The position numbers were made by a program, and so were the translations under genes. A stretch of 64,000 nt of DNA from Nocardioides acrostichi (GTDB lineage Bacteria > Actinomycetota > Actinomycetes > Propionibacteriales > Nocardioidaceae), in the NCBI RefSeq assembly GCF_015319165.1, contig NZ_JADIVZ010000001.1, positions 558,001 through 622,000 on the forward strand, read 5' to 3'. The notes below the pieces were generated by a model. That model did not search any database, was not told where the DNA came from, and was given only the letters and a program-made list of their open reading frames with translations. Shown piece after piece: positions 38,817 through 48,189 of the stretch. Numbering within the stretch: position 1 is the stretch's first letter; each line of letters starts with the position of its first letter.

Positions 38817-41178
38817 AGCTCACGCGGTCGACGGCCCGAGCCGCGGAGGACGAGGTGCTGACCTCGGTGGTGGCTGGGGTTCGGCGCAGCAGTGAGGCCG
38901 GCAGCCAGGTGGCCCGGCGACGGGCGCGCGGGGTCGCCCCGGCTTCGAGAGCGCGGACGACGAGAGCGGCGTCGTCGGTGAGTCCAGGCACGTCGACCAC
39001 CCCTTCGCGGGAGAAGAAGGCTCGCTCGACGGCGTCGACCACGCGCCGCAGGGCGGCAGACACGGTGGGGGAGTGGGCCGGTGTGCCGGACGTCGAGTCC
39101 GGGTCGCCGAGGTGCTCGCCGAGGAAGGCGCCGGTCTGGCGGGGCGAGCGTCCGACCGGCCAGGAGATACGGAGGTCGACGACGGTGTCGCGGACCTCCG
39201 CCCAGGCGTCCAGCGTGTCACCCGCGAGTCGGCGCACGCGTCGGCGCCGTCGCAGTTCCCTCGGAGTGAGACCAGCGCCCACGGCGAGCACCAGGAGCGC
39301 TGCCAGGCCGATCGGAAGCGTCGGGGTGTTGCCCCGGCTGCGGTCCGCTTCGGCGTCGGCACCGCTGGTGGGCTGGTCGAGCTTCGGCTTCTGGGTCTGC
39401 GAGGCGCTCGGACCGCTGCTGGCCTGCGCACCGGGATCTCGCGTGCTCGGGCTGGAGACGCTGGGATCGCTCGGTGCCCCGGCCGTCAGCGTGTAGGCCG
39501 GGCGGTCGGCGCGGGGGTCGTCGGGCGTCGGCTCGAACTTCACCCAGCCCGACCCCTGGAGGAAGATCTCGGGCCAGGCGTGCAGGTCGTCGGAGGAGAA
39601 CTCATAGGTGTGCAGCCCCACCGTGCGGGGTGAGAGGAATCCGACCGCGACCCGAGCAGGCAGGCCGATCTCGCGCGCCATCACGGCCATCGCAGAGGCG
39701 AACTGCTCGCAGTAGCCGATCCGCCCCTGCGGTCCCGGGCGCAGGAACCGCTCGAGGGCGTCGACGCCGTTGCCGATCGGCGATGATTGCTCCAGCGAAT
39801 AGGTGAAGTTGGCCCAGAACCAGTTCTGGAGCGCCACGGCCTTCGCGAACGGCGTGGTGGCGTCCTGCGTGACCTTGCGGGCGAGCTCGGAGACGATCGG
39901 CGGCAGGTCGGAGGGCAACTGCGTGTACGCGGCCGGCACCTCGTCGCTGGTGAGCGGTGCCGCCTCGAGCCGGCGGGGTGTGAGGTCGAGGTCGACAGCG
40001 TCCATCGTGTACGAGAGGCCCGCGGTGTCGAGATCGTCGTCGGAGGCGATGAAGTCCGTGGTGGTGGGGTCGAAGCGCCAGTCGCCCTGGGCGTCGATCG
40101 CGTCGATGGGCGCCTTGGTCGGCAGCCAGGTGGAGCTGAAGGTGTCGAGCACGTCGACGTCGTAGGTGTAGGTCGAGCGCTTCACGTCCGGTGAGACGCC
40201 CACCAGCGGTGGCATCGGTCCGTCGGCCCGGTTCGAGGTCGGGATGTCGCGGTCGCCCGAGCTCCACTCGTTGTCGCTGAACCGGGTGAGCACGGAGATC
40301 CGGAGGTAGGAGGGGTCGGGGTCGTCGGTCACCACGCGCAGCAGCGGCACGTCGTCGGGACGCTTGAGGTCGCGCCGGAGGTCGGTCATCGGGTTCTTGA
40401 TGCTGATCTCGCCGTTGCCGCCCGCGCCGTTGCCGACATCGAGCAGGTGCACGTCGAGGGTGGGGATGATCGCGGGCAGCATGATCGCGAACGCCGTCGC
40501 CGTGCCGCCGATGAGCCCGGCGCTGCGCAGCACGGACGACGACGTACTGGGGGAGGCGACCTCGCGCTCGCTGCCGACCAGCGGCCGCCCCCAGTGGGCC
40601 AGCCGTTGGGCCTCCTGGAGGAACAGCATCGTGACGAAGCCGACCGCGGTCAGGGTGAACACCCACCACGACAGCGGCTCCGCGATGAGGCCGGTCGGCA
40701 CGCTGAAGACGGTGAGCAGCGGCAGGCCGGCCAGGGAGGCGCGCCGCAGCGAGCCGACCAGCAGGTCGACGACCAGGAAGCAGCCGAGGCCGCCGGCCAG
40801 CATGAGCGGACCGACGTCGGCCTGGTCGCTCGGCACGGGAGCGGCGTAGGTGCGCGCCCCCACCCAGGCGTCGGAGAAGGCCAGCCGCAGCTCGGTCCAC
40901 GCGCCGCCGACCGGCACTGGAGCGCCGCAGATCAGGTAGCTGGTGATCATCGCCCCACCGAGCACCTGGAGCAGGAGCGTGCCGAGCACGCCGAACCGGG
41001 CCCAGCGCCCCGCGACGCCCAGCCCGCCGACGACGACGCCGATGGCCAGCAGTGGGTAGAGCACCTGGCCCTGGTCGTCGGTGAATCCGCGCCACGAGAG
41101 CATGGCGCACCAGGTGGTCACCACCCCGGCGGAGGTCAGTGCGATGGTGTGGCCCAGAGGGGGCCGCCGCACGCTCAC
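38815..41178 (-). CDS. TgpA-like transglutaminase-domain membrane protein (DUF3488)
   Basis: 787 aa, GTG start overlapping the DUF58 stop. Seven or so transmembrane helices in residues 10-240 (DUF3488 part), then a large extracytoplasmic transglutaminase core: Cys in GRIGYCEQFASAMAVMARE, His in DDLHAWPEIFL, and the Asp-containing VKFEPTPDDP. A final transmembrane helix near residue 625 precedes a cytoplasmic C-terminal part of about 150 residues. With MoxR and DUF58 it forms the widespread moxR-DUF58-tgpA operon, thought to act in envelope protein maturation or crosslinking. Confidence 0.9.
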   Translation of the reverse strand: MSVRRPPLGHTIALTSAGVVTTWCAMLSWRGFTDDQGQVLYPLLAIGVVVGGLGVAGRWARFGVLGTLLLQVLGGAMITSYLICGAPVPVGGAWTELRLAFSDAWVGARTYAAPVPSDQADVGPLMLAGGLGCFLVVDLLVGSLRRASLAGLPLLTVFSVPTGLIAEPLSWWVFTLTAVGFVTMLFLQEAQRLAHWGRPLVGSEREVASPSTSSSVLRSAGLIGGTATAFAIMLPAIIPTLDVHLLDVGNGAGGNGEISIKNPMTDLRRDLKRPDDVPLLRVVTDDPDPSYLRISVLTRFSDNEWSSGDRDIPTSNRADGPMPPLVGVSPDVKRSTYTYDVDVLDTFSSTWLPTKAPIDAIDAQGDWRFDPTTTDFIASDDDLDTAGLSYTMDAVDLDLTPRRLEAAPLTSDEVPAAYTQLPSDLPPIVSELARKVTQDATTPFAKAVALQNWFWANFTYSLEQSSPIGNGVDALERFLRPGPQGRIGYCEQFASAMAVMAREIGLPARVAVGFLSPRTVGLHTYEFSSDDLHAWPEIFLQGSGWVKFEPTPDDPRADRPAYTLTAGAPSDPSVSSPSTRDPGAQASSGPSASQTQKPKLDQPTSGADAEADRSRGNTPTLPIGLAALLVLAVGAGLTPRELRRRRRVRRLAGDTLDAWAEVRDTVVDLRISWPVGRSPRQTGAFLGEHLGDPDSTSGTPAHSPTVSAALRRVVDAVERAFFSREGVVDVPGLTDDAALVVRALEAGATPRARRRATWLPASLLRRTPATTEVSTSSSAARAVDRVS

Positions 41179-42497
41179 GAGACCACCGCCTCGGACGCCG
41201 TCTCGGAGCCCGTCCCACCGGGGGGGTCACTCGCCGAGCCCGCCACGGCTGCGGCGTGGACGACGCCGGCACGGGCCAGCGAGCGCCATGCCGAGTCGAG
41301 CCGGTCCCGCGGCCCGAGGTCGATGCTGCGCCATCCCTGGTGTCGCAGGGCGGGACTGCGGGCAGCGCCCCCGGCGCCGACCCACGCGTCGACGTCGAGG
41401 GCGAGGGCCAGGGCCGAGGACGACTGCGAGCGGATCCGGCGCAGGGTGGCGGTGTCGGCGTCGCCGAGATCGCCCAGCACGGCCACCACGAGTCCGTGGT
41501 GCTCGCCGTCACCGAGCCATCGCGAGTCGAGGGCCCGGGAGCGCGAGGGCTCGAGCACGGCGAGGGACTCGAGTACGGCCTGCACGCCCGCCTCGGGGGA
41601 GGCTGGTCCGTACCCCTGGCCTCCCGAGGTGCGCACGAGCTCACCGTCGGCGGTGGCCAGCCGCACCCAGAACCCGCGCTGGGTCAGATGGGCCACCACG
41701 GAGGCCGCGGCCGAGACGGCGGTCTCGAGGGACGACGCCACGCCCTGCCCGCGGTGCGCGGCGGCGCGGTGGTCGAGCAGCACGGTCGCGCGGGCCTGCC
41801 AGGGCTGCTCCTCGCGACGGACCATGAGGTCACCCGTGCGCGCCGAGCTGCGCCAGTGCACGCGACGCAGATCGTCGCCGCGCCGATACTCGCGCACGGT
41901 GACGTCCTCGGCGCTGCCCGTGGCGAAGGATCGGGGGCGCACCTCGCCCGAGCCGCCCGCGCCGGCCCCCAGTGGGACGACGGGTAGCACGGTGATGGCG
42001 GGCGTCACGACCAGCGACGCCTTGCTCGTGAAGGTGCGACCGAGTTCGATGAGACCGAACGGGTCGGTGATACGCACGGTCATCGGGCCGATCTCGAATC
42101 GACCGCGCACGTCGGAGCGGACCTGGTAGGTGACCCGTCGCTGCCAACCGGCGCGGACTCCCTCGAGCACGAAGCGCGGCCGGGTGCCCAGAACGTAGGG
42201 CACCTTGTCCTCGAGGAGGAGTACCCCGCTGGGGGCGCGGCCGTCGTTGCTGAGGGAGAGCGTGACCCGTGCGGGCTGCCCGGCTGCGACGAGAGCCGGG
42301 CCGACCGAGCGTACGAGCCCGAGCCGGTACCGGGTGCGGCTGAGCACGAGGGCGGTGACGAGCGGTAGCGCGATCGCGAGTACGCCCACCCGGCTCAGGG
42401 CGGGCTGGCCGAGCAGCACGGCGCACACGATCGCCGCGACGCCTCCGGCGCAGAACGCCCGGCCTCGTAGCGTCAGCCCGCGGAGTGCCTCGCGCAT
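41175..42497 (-). CDS. DUF58 domain protein
   Basis: 440 aa. Two transmembrane helices at the N-terminus (residues 14-30 and 34-50), then a beta-rich part. The DUF58 signature VREYRRGDDLRRVHWRSSAR is near residue 225, followed by a von Willebrand A-like domain with ATVLLDHRA. DUF58 proteins act with the MoxR ATPase, presumably as its adaptor. It lies one base behind moxR, and its stop overlaps the transglutaminase start. Confidence 0.9.
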   Translation of the reverse strand: MREALRGLTLRGRAFCAGGVAAIVCAVLLGQPALSRVGVLAIALPLVTALVLSRTRYRLGLVRSVGPALVAAGQPARVTLSLSNDGRAPSGVLLLEDKVPYVLGTRPRFVLEGVRAGWQRRVTYQVRSDVRGRFEIGPMTVRITDPFGLIELGRTFTSKASLVVTPAITVLPVVPLGAGAGGSGEVRPRSFATGSAEDVTVREYRRGDDLRRVHWRSSARTGDLMVRREEQPWQARATVLLDHRAAAHRGQGVASSLETAVSAAASVVAHLTQRGFWVRLATADGELVRTSGGQGYGPASPEAGVQAVLESLAVLEPSRSRALDSRWLGDGEHHGLVVAVLGDLGDADTATLRRIRSQSSSALALALDVDAWVGAGGAARSPALRHQGWRSIDLGPRDRLDSAWRSLARAGVVHAAAVAGSASDPPGGTGSETASEAVVS

Positions 42498-42498
42498 G

Positions 42499-43524
42499 TC
42501 AGGCCCGTCGCGCCTCGGGCGAGGGCACGGCCTGGACGATGCGGCGCACGATGTCGGAGGCGGTGCGGCCGGCCATCGCGGCCTCGACGCCCGGCACGAG
42601 CCGGTGGGCGAGGACCGGCTCGGCGAGGTCGGCGAGGTCGTCGGAGCTCACGTAGTCACGCCCGTTCATCGCGGCCCAGGCCTTCGCGGCACGCACGAGG
42701 TGCAGCGTGGCTCGCGGCGAGGCGCCCAGCACCAGATCGGCCGAGCGACGAGTGGCGTCGGCGATGCCGATGGCGTAGCCGAGGACCGAGTCGGCGACAT
42801 GGACGGTCTCGACGATGTCGGCGAGCTTGCGCAGTTCGGCCGCGTCGGTGACGGGCTCGAGGTCGTCGAGCGGACTGGCCGAGGCGTGGCTGCGCAGCAT
42901 GGCCAGTTCGGCGTTCTCGACGGGGTAGCCGACGGAGACGCGGGCCATGAAGCGGTCGCGCTGGGCCTCCGGCAAGGGGTAGGTGCCCTCCATCTCCACC
43001 GGGTTCTGGGTGGCGATGACCATGAAGGGCGTGTCGAGGACGTAGGTGGCGTTGTCGACGGTGACCTGCCGCTCCTCCATGCACTCCAGCAGCGCCGACT
43101 GGGTCTTGGGGGAGGCGCGGTTGATCTCGTCGCCGACGACGATGTTGGCGAAGACGCCCCCTGGGCGGAACTCGAACTGGCGGGTGTCCTGGTTGAATAC
43201 CGAGACCCCGGTGACGTCGGACGGCAGCAGGTCGGGTGTGAACTGGATGCGTCGCACGGAACAGTCGATGCTCCGGGCCAGGGCCTTGCTGAGCATCGTC
43301 TTCCCGACCCCGGGCACGTCCTCGATGAGGAGGTGCCCGCCGGCCAGCAGGACCACCAGCGTCGAGGTGACGACCTCGGGCTTGCCCTCGATCACGGTGC
43401 CGATATTGGTGCGGATGCGGTCGACCACCCGGGTGAGTGACTCGAGTTCGGCTGCTCCCACGGTCTTCCGATCCCTTCCCCGCGCCGTGCGCGGCGTCCG
43501 CCTCTCCCGCTGCGCGGTTGGCAC
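42499..43524 (-). CDS. MoxR-family AAA+ ATPase
   Basis: 341 aa. Walker A EDVPGVGKTML, Walker B NIVVGDEINRASPKTQSALL, sensor 1 VIATQNPVEMEGTYPLPEAQ and arginine-finger DRFMARV are all intact. MoxR proteins act as chaperone-like remodelers of VWA-domain partners, here the DUF58 protein. The GTG at 43524 gives a basic 21-residue extension; GTG 43461 would start at GAAELESLTRVVDR and is an alternative. Divergent from mraZ across 351 bases that hold the MraZ promoter. Confidence 0.92.
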   Translation of the reverse strand: MPTAQRERRTPRTARGRDRKTVGAAELESLTRVVDRIRTNIGTVIEGKPEVVTSTLVVLLAGGHLLIEDVPGVGKTMLSKALARSIDCSVRRIQFTPDLLPSDVTGVSVFNQDTRQFEFRPGGVFANIVVGDEINRASPKTQSALLECMEERQVTVDNATYVLDTPFMVIATQNPVEMEGTYPLPEAQRDRFMARVSVGYPVENAELAMLRSHASASPLDDLEPVTDAAELRKLADIVETVHVADSVLGYAIGIADATRRSADLVLGASPRATLHLVRAAKAWAAMNGRDYVSSDDLADLAEPVLAHRLVPGVEAAMAGRTASDIVRRIVQAVPSPEARRA

Positions 43525-43721
43525 CCACCGTAGGTGGTCGCCGCAAGGGTTGTCCTCTGCTCACCCGCTGGGACGCGTGCCGCGGCGTTCTGGTTGCCGA
43601 AGCGTCGCCTCGGATCGAGGCGGTGCGAGGCAGCAGCCAGGCGGATCGTGAGGCGCCCCGCGGAAAGAGGAGCAGCCCCGCGGGAGGCGCGGCGGCGCCG
43701 GTGGAGGAATCGGGGGGTGAA

Positions 43722-43775
43722 GTGGGTGAAAGTGGTTGACGGTGGAGGGAAGTGGAGTAGGGTGGAGGAAAGTGG
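43722..43775 (+). promoter_or_regulatory. mraZ promoter with six MraZ boxes at 10-bp spacing
   Basis: GTGG occurs at 43722, 43732, 43742, 43752, 43762 and 43772, exactly one helical turn apart. TTGACG (43736-43741), 16-base spacer and TAGGGT (43758-43763) form a promoter inside the array. MraZ is known to bind 10-bp-spaced TGGG-type repeats and control its own operon, so autorepression is likely. An isolated GTGG at 43701 is off-phase. The remaining 43525-43700 shows no gene. Confidence 0.8.
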
Positions 43776-43875
43776 AGGACTTGACCACCAGTTCGGCCTC
43801 ATCGCACCGCCCCGCGGCGCCTGAGACAGATCTGGTGCAGCACCCGGCAGTCAGCGCCGGAGGTGGAGGTGGCCC

Positions 43876-44301
43876 GTGTTCTTCCTGGGCACCCACACCC
43901 CGAAGCTCGACGAGAAGGGGCGACTGGTCCTCCCGGCCAAGTTCAGGGACGCACTGGCGGAGGGGCTCGTGATCAGCACCGGACAGGAGTACTGCCTCAC
44001 GGTGTGGCCCGAGCCCGTCTTCATGGCCGAGGTCAAGCGGGCGCAGGCCATGCCGATGACCCACAAGCCCACGCGTGACTACCTGCGCGTGCTCCTGCCG
44101 GGGGCCGAGACGGCCACGCCCGACAAGCAGGGCCGCATCAGCATCCCTGCGCACCTGCGTGCCGTCGCCGGCATCGAACGCGACGTCGTCGTCACCGGGG
44201 TCGGTGACCGCGTCGAGATCTGGGATCCGCAGCGCTGGGCCGACTACTCCACCGGAGCCGTCGCCGCCTTCGCCTCCATCGACGAGGCCCCCGAGGCCTG
44301 A
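43876..44301 (+). CDS. mraZ: transcriptional regulator MraZ
   Basis: 141 aa with the two tandem SpoVT/AbrB-like folds: [20 protein letters not shown] (repeat 1) and [20 protein letters not shown] (repeat 2), each with the D-x-x-G-R signature. It forms a ring that binds GTGG repeats. GTG start preceded by GGAGGTGGAGG. A 5' leader of about 100 bases separates it from the array promoter. First gene of the dcw cluster. Confidence 0.95.
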   Translation: MFFLGTHTPKLDEKGRLVLPAKFRDALAEGLVISTGQEYCLTVWPEPVFMAEVKRAQAMPMTHKPTRDYLRVLLPGAETATPDKQGRISIPAHLRAVAGIERDVVVTGVGDRVEIWDPQRWADYSTGAVAAFASIDEAPEA

Positions 44302-44359
44302 CCCCACCCGCGCCACCACATCCCGGCACGTCCCGGCACAGCCAGCACAACTCCACAAC

Positions 44360-44508
44360 GGATCCGCAGGGCCTGGTCTCGGCCCGCTCTTTCGCCCATG
44401 CGCCGCTGAGGCACCTTCCCCGGCAGCAGCCGCGCCCCGCTCTGGAGCACCTTCCCCGGCACCAGATCGCCCCGGCCAGAGCGGGCAGGGACCAGACCCT
44501 GCGGATCC
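44360..44508. repeat. 31-bp inverted repeat with 87-base loop between mraZ and rsmH
   Basis: Arms 44360-44390 and 44478-44508 match at 28 of 31 positions, both bounded by GGATCC. The loop has two copies of GCACCTTCCCCGGCA. The structure could be a long RNA stem-loop, a transcript attenuator or a small MITE-like insertion. It takes up most of the 281-base gap. Confidence 0.7.
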
Positions 44509-44510
44509 AT

Positions 44511-44554
44511 CCACACCCATTCCCACCCACCCACATCCCCCCACTTCCCCCCAC
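44511..44554 (-). promoter_or_regulatory. second, inverted GTGG array before rsmH
   Basis: On the minus strand GTGG recurs at plus positions 44531, 44541 and 44551 (and 44511), again in 10-bp phase, with TCCC at 44521 filling the gap in the series. It ends 28 bases before the rsmH ATG. It may be a second MraZ-binding site, in the opposite orientation to the mraZ promoter array. Confidence 0.5.
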
Positions 44555-44582
44555 AGCCGCACCACCAGACGGGTCGACCTCC

Positions 44583-45593
44583 ATGAGCACCACGCCGCAG
44601 CCGCACCACCTCCCGGTGCTGCTCGACCGCGTCGTCGCGCTGCTCGCCCCCGCTCTGGAGCGCGCCGGACGCCCCGGCGTCCTCGTCGACTGCACCCTCG
44701 GCCTCGGTGGGCACACCGAGGCCGTGCTGCGCCGCTGCGACCCCGTGCGGGTCATCGGCATCGACCGAGACCCGCAGGCCCTCGAGCTCGCGCGCGAACG
44801 ACTGGCGCCCTTCGGTGACCGCTTCACCGGTGTGCACGCCGTGTACGACGAGATCCCCGAGGTGATGGCCGACCTGGCCCTCCCCGAGGTCGACGCCGTG
44901 CTGTTCGACCTCGGTGTCTCCTCGTTGCAGCTGGACCTGCGCGAGCGGGGGTTCGCCTACGCCGACGACGCCCCGCTCGACATGCGCATGGACTCCACGA
45001 CCGGCCCCACCGCGGCCGACGTGCTCAACACCTACGCGGAGGCCGACCTCGCCCGCGTGCTGCACGAGTACGGCGAGGAGAAGTTCGCCCGCAAGATCGC
45101 GCGCGCCGTCGTCCGGCAGCGCGAGCGCGCACCCTTCACCACCTCGGCCCGCCTCGTCGAGCTGCTGTACGCCGAGATCCCCGCGCCCGCGCGACGCACC
45201 GGCGGGCACCCCGCCAAGCGCACCTTCCAGGCCCTGCGGATGGAGGTCAACGACGAACTCGGAGCTCTGCGTCGCGCGATCCCCGCCGCCATCGACGCCG
45301 TCAGCGTCGGCGGGCGCGTCGTCGTCGAGAGCTACCACTCGCTGGAGGACCGGTTGGTCAAGCGCGCCTTCACCGCCGTCACCCGCTCCGACTTGCCCGA
45401 CGACCTCCCGTTCGTGCCCGAGGGCAGCGAGCCGCCGTTTCGCACCGTCACCCGCGGCGCCGAGAAGGCCGACGACGAGGAGAACGCCAGCAACCCCCGC
45501 GCGGCCTCCGTGCGGCTGCGCGCCGTGGAGCGCCTGCGCACCTCCGCACCCCACCGACCCGAGAAGAACCGCACCAGCAGGGGAGCAGCCTGA
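44583..45593 (+). CDS. rsmH: 16S rRNA (cytosine-1402-N4)-methyltransferase
   Basis: 336 aa. SAM-dependent methylation of C1402 in the ribosomal P site. [31 protein letters not shown] (SAM motif), [26 protein letters not shown], and [20 protein letters not shown] are all hallmark segments. The ATG follows the inverted GTGG array. The stop overlaps the ftsL ATG by one base (TGATG). Confidence 0.96.
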   Translation: MSTTPQPHHLPVLLDRVVALLAPALERAGRPGVLVDCTLGLGGHTEAVLRRCDPVRVIGIDRDPQALELARERLAPFGDRFTGVHAVYDEIPEVMADLALPEVDAVLFDLGVSSLQLDLRERGFAYADDAPLDMRMDSTTGPTAADVLNTYAEADLARVLHEYGEEKFARKIARAVVRQRERAPFTTSARLVELLYAEIPAPARRTGGHPAKRTFQALRMEVNDELGALRRAIPAAIDAVSVGGRVVVESYHSLEDRLVKRAFTAVTRSDLPDDLPFVPEGSEPPFRTVTRGAEKADDEENASNPRAASVRLRAVERLRTSAPHRPEKNRTSRGAA

Positions 45594-46270
45594 TGAGCCG
45601 CCAGTCCGCCGTCCGCACGTCCGTGGTCCGCCAGTCCACCGCTCTGGCCGGCGCCGCCGTCGAACGGGCGCGGCTCACCGTCGTCCCGCGACGTCGCACC
45701 CAGGCCACCAAGATCCCCTTCGTCGCGCTCATCACCGTGCTGCTCCTCGGCGGAGTCGTGGGCCTGCTGATGTTCAACACCTCGATGCAGCAGTCGTCGT
45801 TCACAGCAACCGACCTCGAGCAGCGCGCCACCGTGCTCTCGGCCCGTCAGGAGGCCCTGGAGTCGCGCCTGGAGCAGTTGCGCGACCCCCAGGAGATCGC
45901 TGCGCGCGCCCAGAAGCTCGGCATGCGCGTGCCGTCGGCTCCGCTGTTCCTGGATCTCTCCGACGGCAAGGTCGAGGGCGACGTGGCCGCCGCCCAGGTC
46001 GGCGCCCAGGTGCGGCTGAACCCGCTGCCGCCACGTCGGCCCACCGCCACCACGAAGGTCAGCACGACCCGCCCGCCCGAGGGCGTGCTGGCCGGCACCG
46101 GAGGCCGTGAAGGCGGCCGCCCGACCGGCGACCAGGTCGCCCGCCAGAACCGGGGCAAGCACAAGAACCAGAAGAACGACCAGAAGACCGACCCGAAGAA
46201 CGGGCAGGACAGCCAGCAGAAGAGCGACACGAAGAAGCAGAAGAGCAAGGTCCGCGGCTCCAGCGACTGA
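45593..46270 (+). CDS. ftsL: cell division protein FtsL-like, with Lys/Gln-rich tail
   Basis: 225 aa bitopic protein. Cytoplasmic N-terminus of 40 residues, one transmembrane helix at about 41-61 (IPFVALITVLLLGGVVGLLM), then a periplasmic coiled coil with ATDLEQRATVLSARQEALES and the FtsL/DivIC-like AARAQKLGMRVP. The last 50 residues (KNQKNDQKTDPKNGQ) are low complexity. It sits in the ftsL slot between rsmH and ftsI, and would recruit FtsI/FtsW with FtsQ and FtsB. Confidence 0.85.
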   Translation: MSRQSAVRTSVVRQSTALAGAAVERARLTVVPRRRTQATKIPFVALITVLLLGGVVGLLMFNTSMQQSSFTATDLEQRATVLSARQEALESRLEQLRDPQEIAARAQKLGMRVPSAPLFLDLSDGKVEGDVAAAQVGAQVRLNPLPPRRPTATTKVSTTRPPEGVLAGTGGREGGRPTGDQVARQNRGKHKNQKNDQKTDPKNGQDSQQKSDTKKQKSKVRGSSD

Positions 46271-46346
46271 CCGGCGCAGGATTCAGGCTCACAGCACCCT
46301 CGATCGCCAGCACCGCGACACCGACCCCCGAACAGTGGAGCGCACC

Positions 46347-48149
46347 ATGCCCCGAGCGAGAGCACCCCGACGCGGCGCACCGCAGATGCGTCTGCGCATC
46401 GGCTTCGTGCTGATCGCCTTCGCCCTGTCGGTCTTCGGCGCGCGTCTGGTCCAACTCCAAGGACTCGACCCCGACTCCTACGCCGCGATGGCGGCGGCCG
46501 AGGGCAGCGTCGATGTCGTGCTCCCCGCGCAGCGCGGTGAGATCCTCGACCGCAACGGTGAGCCGCTGGCCGAGTCGGCCGACGGGCTGATGGTCATCGC
46601 CGACCCGGCACTGGTGAACACCGACAAGGACGGCAACGAGGTCGACCGGGCGCCGGACCTGGCGAAGTTCCTCTCGACCAAGCTCGGCGTCGACTACTTC
46701 ACGACGCTGACGCGGCTGCGTCGCACCGACACCCAGTTCCAATACATCGCCCGTGAGGTGCCCGCCGCCAAGGCGACGGCCGTGGTGGCACGCGCCGACC
46801 AGCTCGGCTACGACGGACTCACCACGCAACGCGACCCCATCCGCGAGTACCCCGCGGGCGACGTCGCGGCCAACCTCATCGGCTACCTCGGCACCCCGCT
46901 GCCCGATGGCACGCCCAACCCGGCGGCCGGCGGCGGCTTCGAGCTCTCGTTCAACCAGCTGCTCTCCGGCACCGACGGCTCGGCGCGCTACTCCGTGGCC
47001 GGCGGTCAGAAGCTGCCCCTGGGTGACAACACGATCGTCGAGCCGACCGACGGCTCGGACCTGCACACCACCATCGACCGCCAGCTCCAGTGGTACACCC
47101 AGCGGGTGCTGCGGCAGACGGTGGACGCCGCGGGAGGTGACTCGGGCACGGCGATCGTGCTGGACAGTCGCACGGGCGAGGTGCTCGCCCTGGCCGACGA
47201 CCCCACCTTCGACTCCAACGCACCCACCGAGTCCTCGCCAGACGACCTCGGCACGCGGTCGATGCAGGAGCCCTACGAGCCGGGCTCGGTCGAGAAGGTG
47301 CTCACCTTCGCCAGCCTGCTCGACGCCGGCAAGGTCACGCCACGCACCAAGCTCACCGTGCCCAGCGAACTCGACAGCAACGACGGCCACACCATCGGCG
47401 ACTGGTTCGATCACGGGACGATCCACCTGACCGTGGCGGGCGCCCTGGCGAAGTCCTCCAACATCGGCACGGTGCTCGCCGGCAACCGGATGGGCCCCGA
47501 CCAGTTGCACCGCTACCTCACGTCGTTCGGCCTGGGGCAGACGACGAACGTCGGTGTGCGCGGTGAGTCGCGCGGCATCCTGCCGCCGGCCAGCCAGTGG
47601 ACGCAGGGGCTCGAGGACCGCATCGACTTCGGCCAGTCGGTGTCGGTGAACGCGCTCCAGATGGCAGCGGCCATCAACACCATCGCCAACGGCGGCGAGC
47701 GCATCGATCCGAGCCTGATCGAGGGCCGCGCGACGACGACCGACGGCCAGGTGGTGGGTACCGACGTCGCGCAGCGCACGAGGGTGGTGAGCCCGAAGGC
47801 GGCGCACCAGACCGCGATGATGATGGAGCGGGTGGTCGACCCGGAGGCGGGCGTGGCTCCCTCGGCCCAGGTGCCCGGCTACCGCGTGGCCGGCAAGACC
47901 GGCACCGCCCAGCGCGCCAACAGCGACTGCGGCTGCTACGACGGCACGTTCACGGTGTCGTTCGCCGGATTCGCCCCCACCGACGACCCCCGTTTCACCG
48001 TGTACGTCGTGGTGCAGAACCCGCGCAACGGTGGTGGCGGTGGCTCCGTCGGAGGTCCGGCGTTCTCGAAGATCATGTCCTACGCGCTGCGTCGCTACGG
48101 CGTCCCGCCGACCGACACGAAGCCCTCCACGCTGCCCGTCGAGTGGTGA
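46347..48149 (+). CDS. ftsI: septal penicillin-binding protein 3 (transpeptidase)
   Basis: 600 aa from ATG 46347; a GTG four codons upstream is possible. One transmembrane helix at residues 17-35, a PBP dimerisation domain (AQRGEILDRNGEPLAESADG), then the transpeptidase. SxxK is Ser314-Val-Glu-Lys317 in EPGSVEK, SxN is in AKSSNIGT, and the third box is GKTGTAQ. It crosslinks septal peptidoglycan together with FtsW. The lack of a PGS-T/F-K type box is a small variation. First in-frame Met is chosen as the N-terminus is basic. Confidence 0.95.
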   Translation: MPRARAPRRGAPQMRLRIGFVLIAFALSVFGARLVQLQGLDPDSYAAMAAAEGSVDVVLPAQRGEILDRNGEPLAESADGLMVIADPALVNTDKDGNEVDRAPDLAKFLSTKLGVDYFTTLTRLRRTDTQFQYIAREVPAAKATAVVARADQLGYDGLTTQRDPIREYPAGDVAANLIGYLGTPLPDGTPNPAAGGGFELSFNQLLSGTDGSARYSVAGGQKLPLGDNTIVEPTDGSDLHTTIDRQLQWYTQRVLRQTVDAAGGDSGTAIVLDSRTGEVLALADDPTFDSNAPTESSPDDLGTRSMQEPYEPGSVEKVLTFASLLDAGKVTPRTKLTVPSELDSNDGHTIGDWFDHGTIHLTVAGALAKSSNIGTVLAGNRMGPDQLHRYLTSFGLGQTTNVGVRGESRGILPPASQWTQGLEDRIDFGQSVSVNALQMAAAINTIANGGERIDPSLIEGRATTTDGQVVGTDVAQRTRVVSPKAAHQTAMMMERVVDPEAGVAPSAQVPGYRVAGKTGTAQRANSDCGCYDGTFTVSFAGFAPTDDPRFTVYVVVQNPRNGGGGGSVGGPAFSKIMSYALRRYGVPPTDTKPSTLPVEW

Positions 48150-48189
48150 TCGCCGCCCGAGCGAGCGGCGCACTAGGGTGACGGCCACC

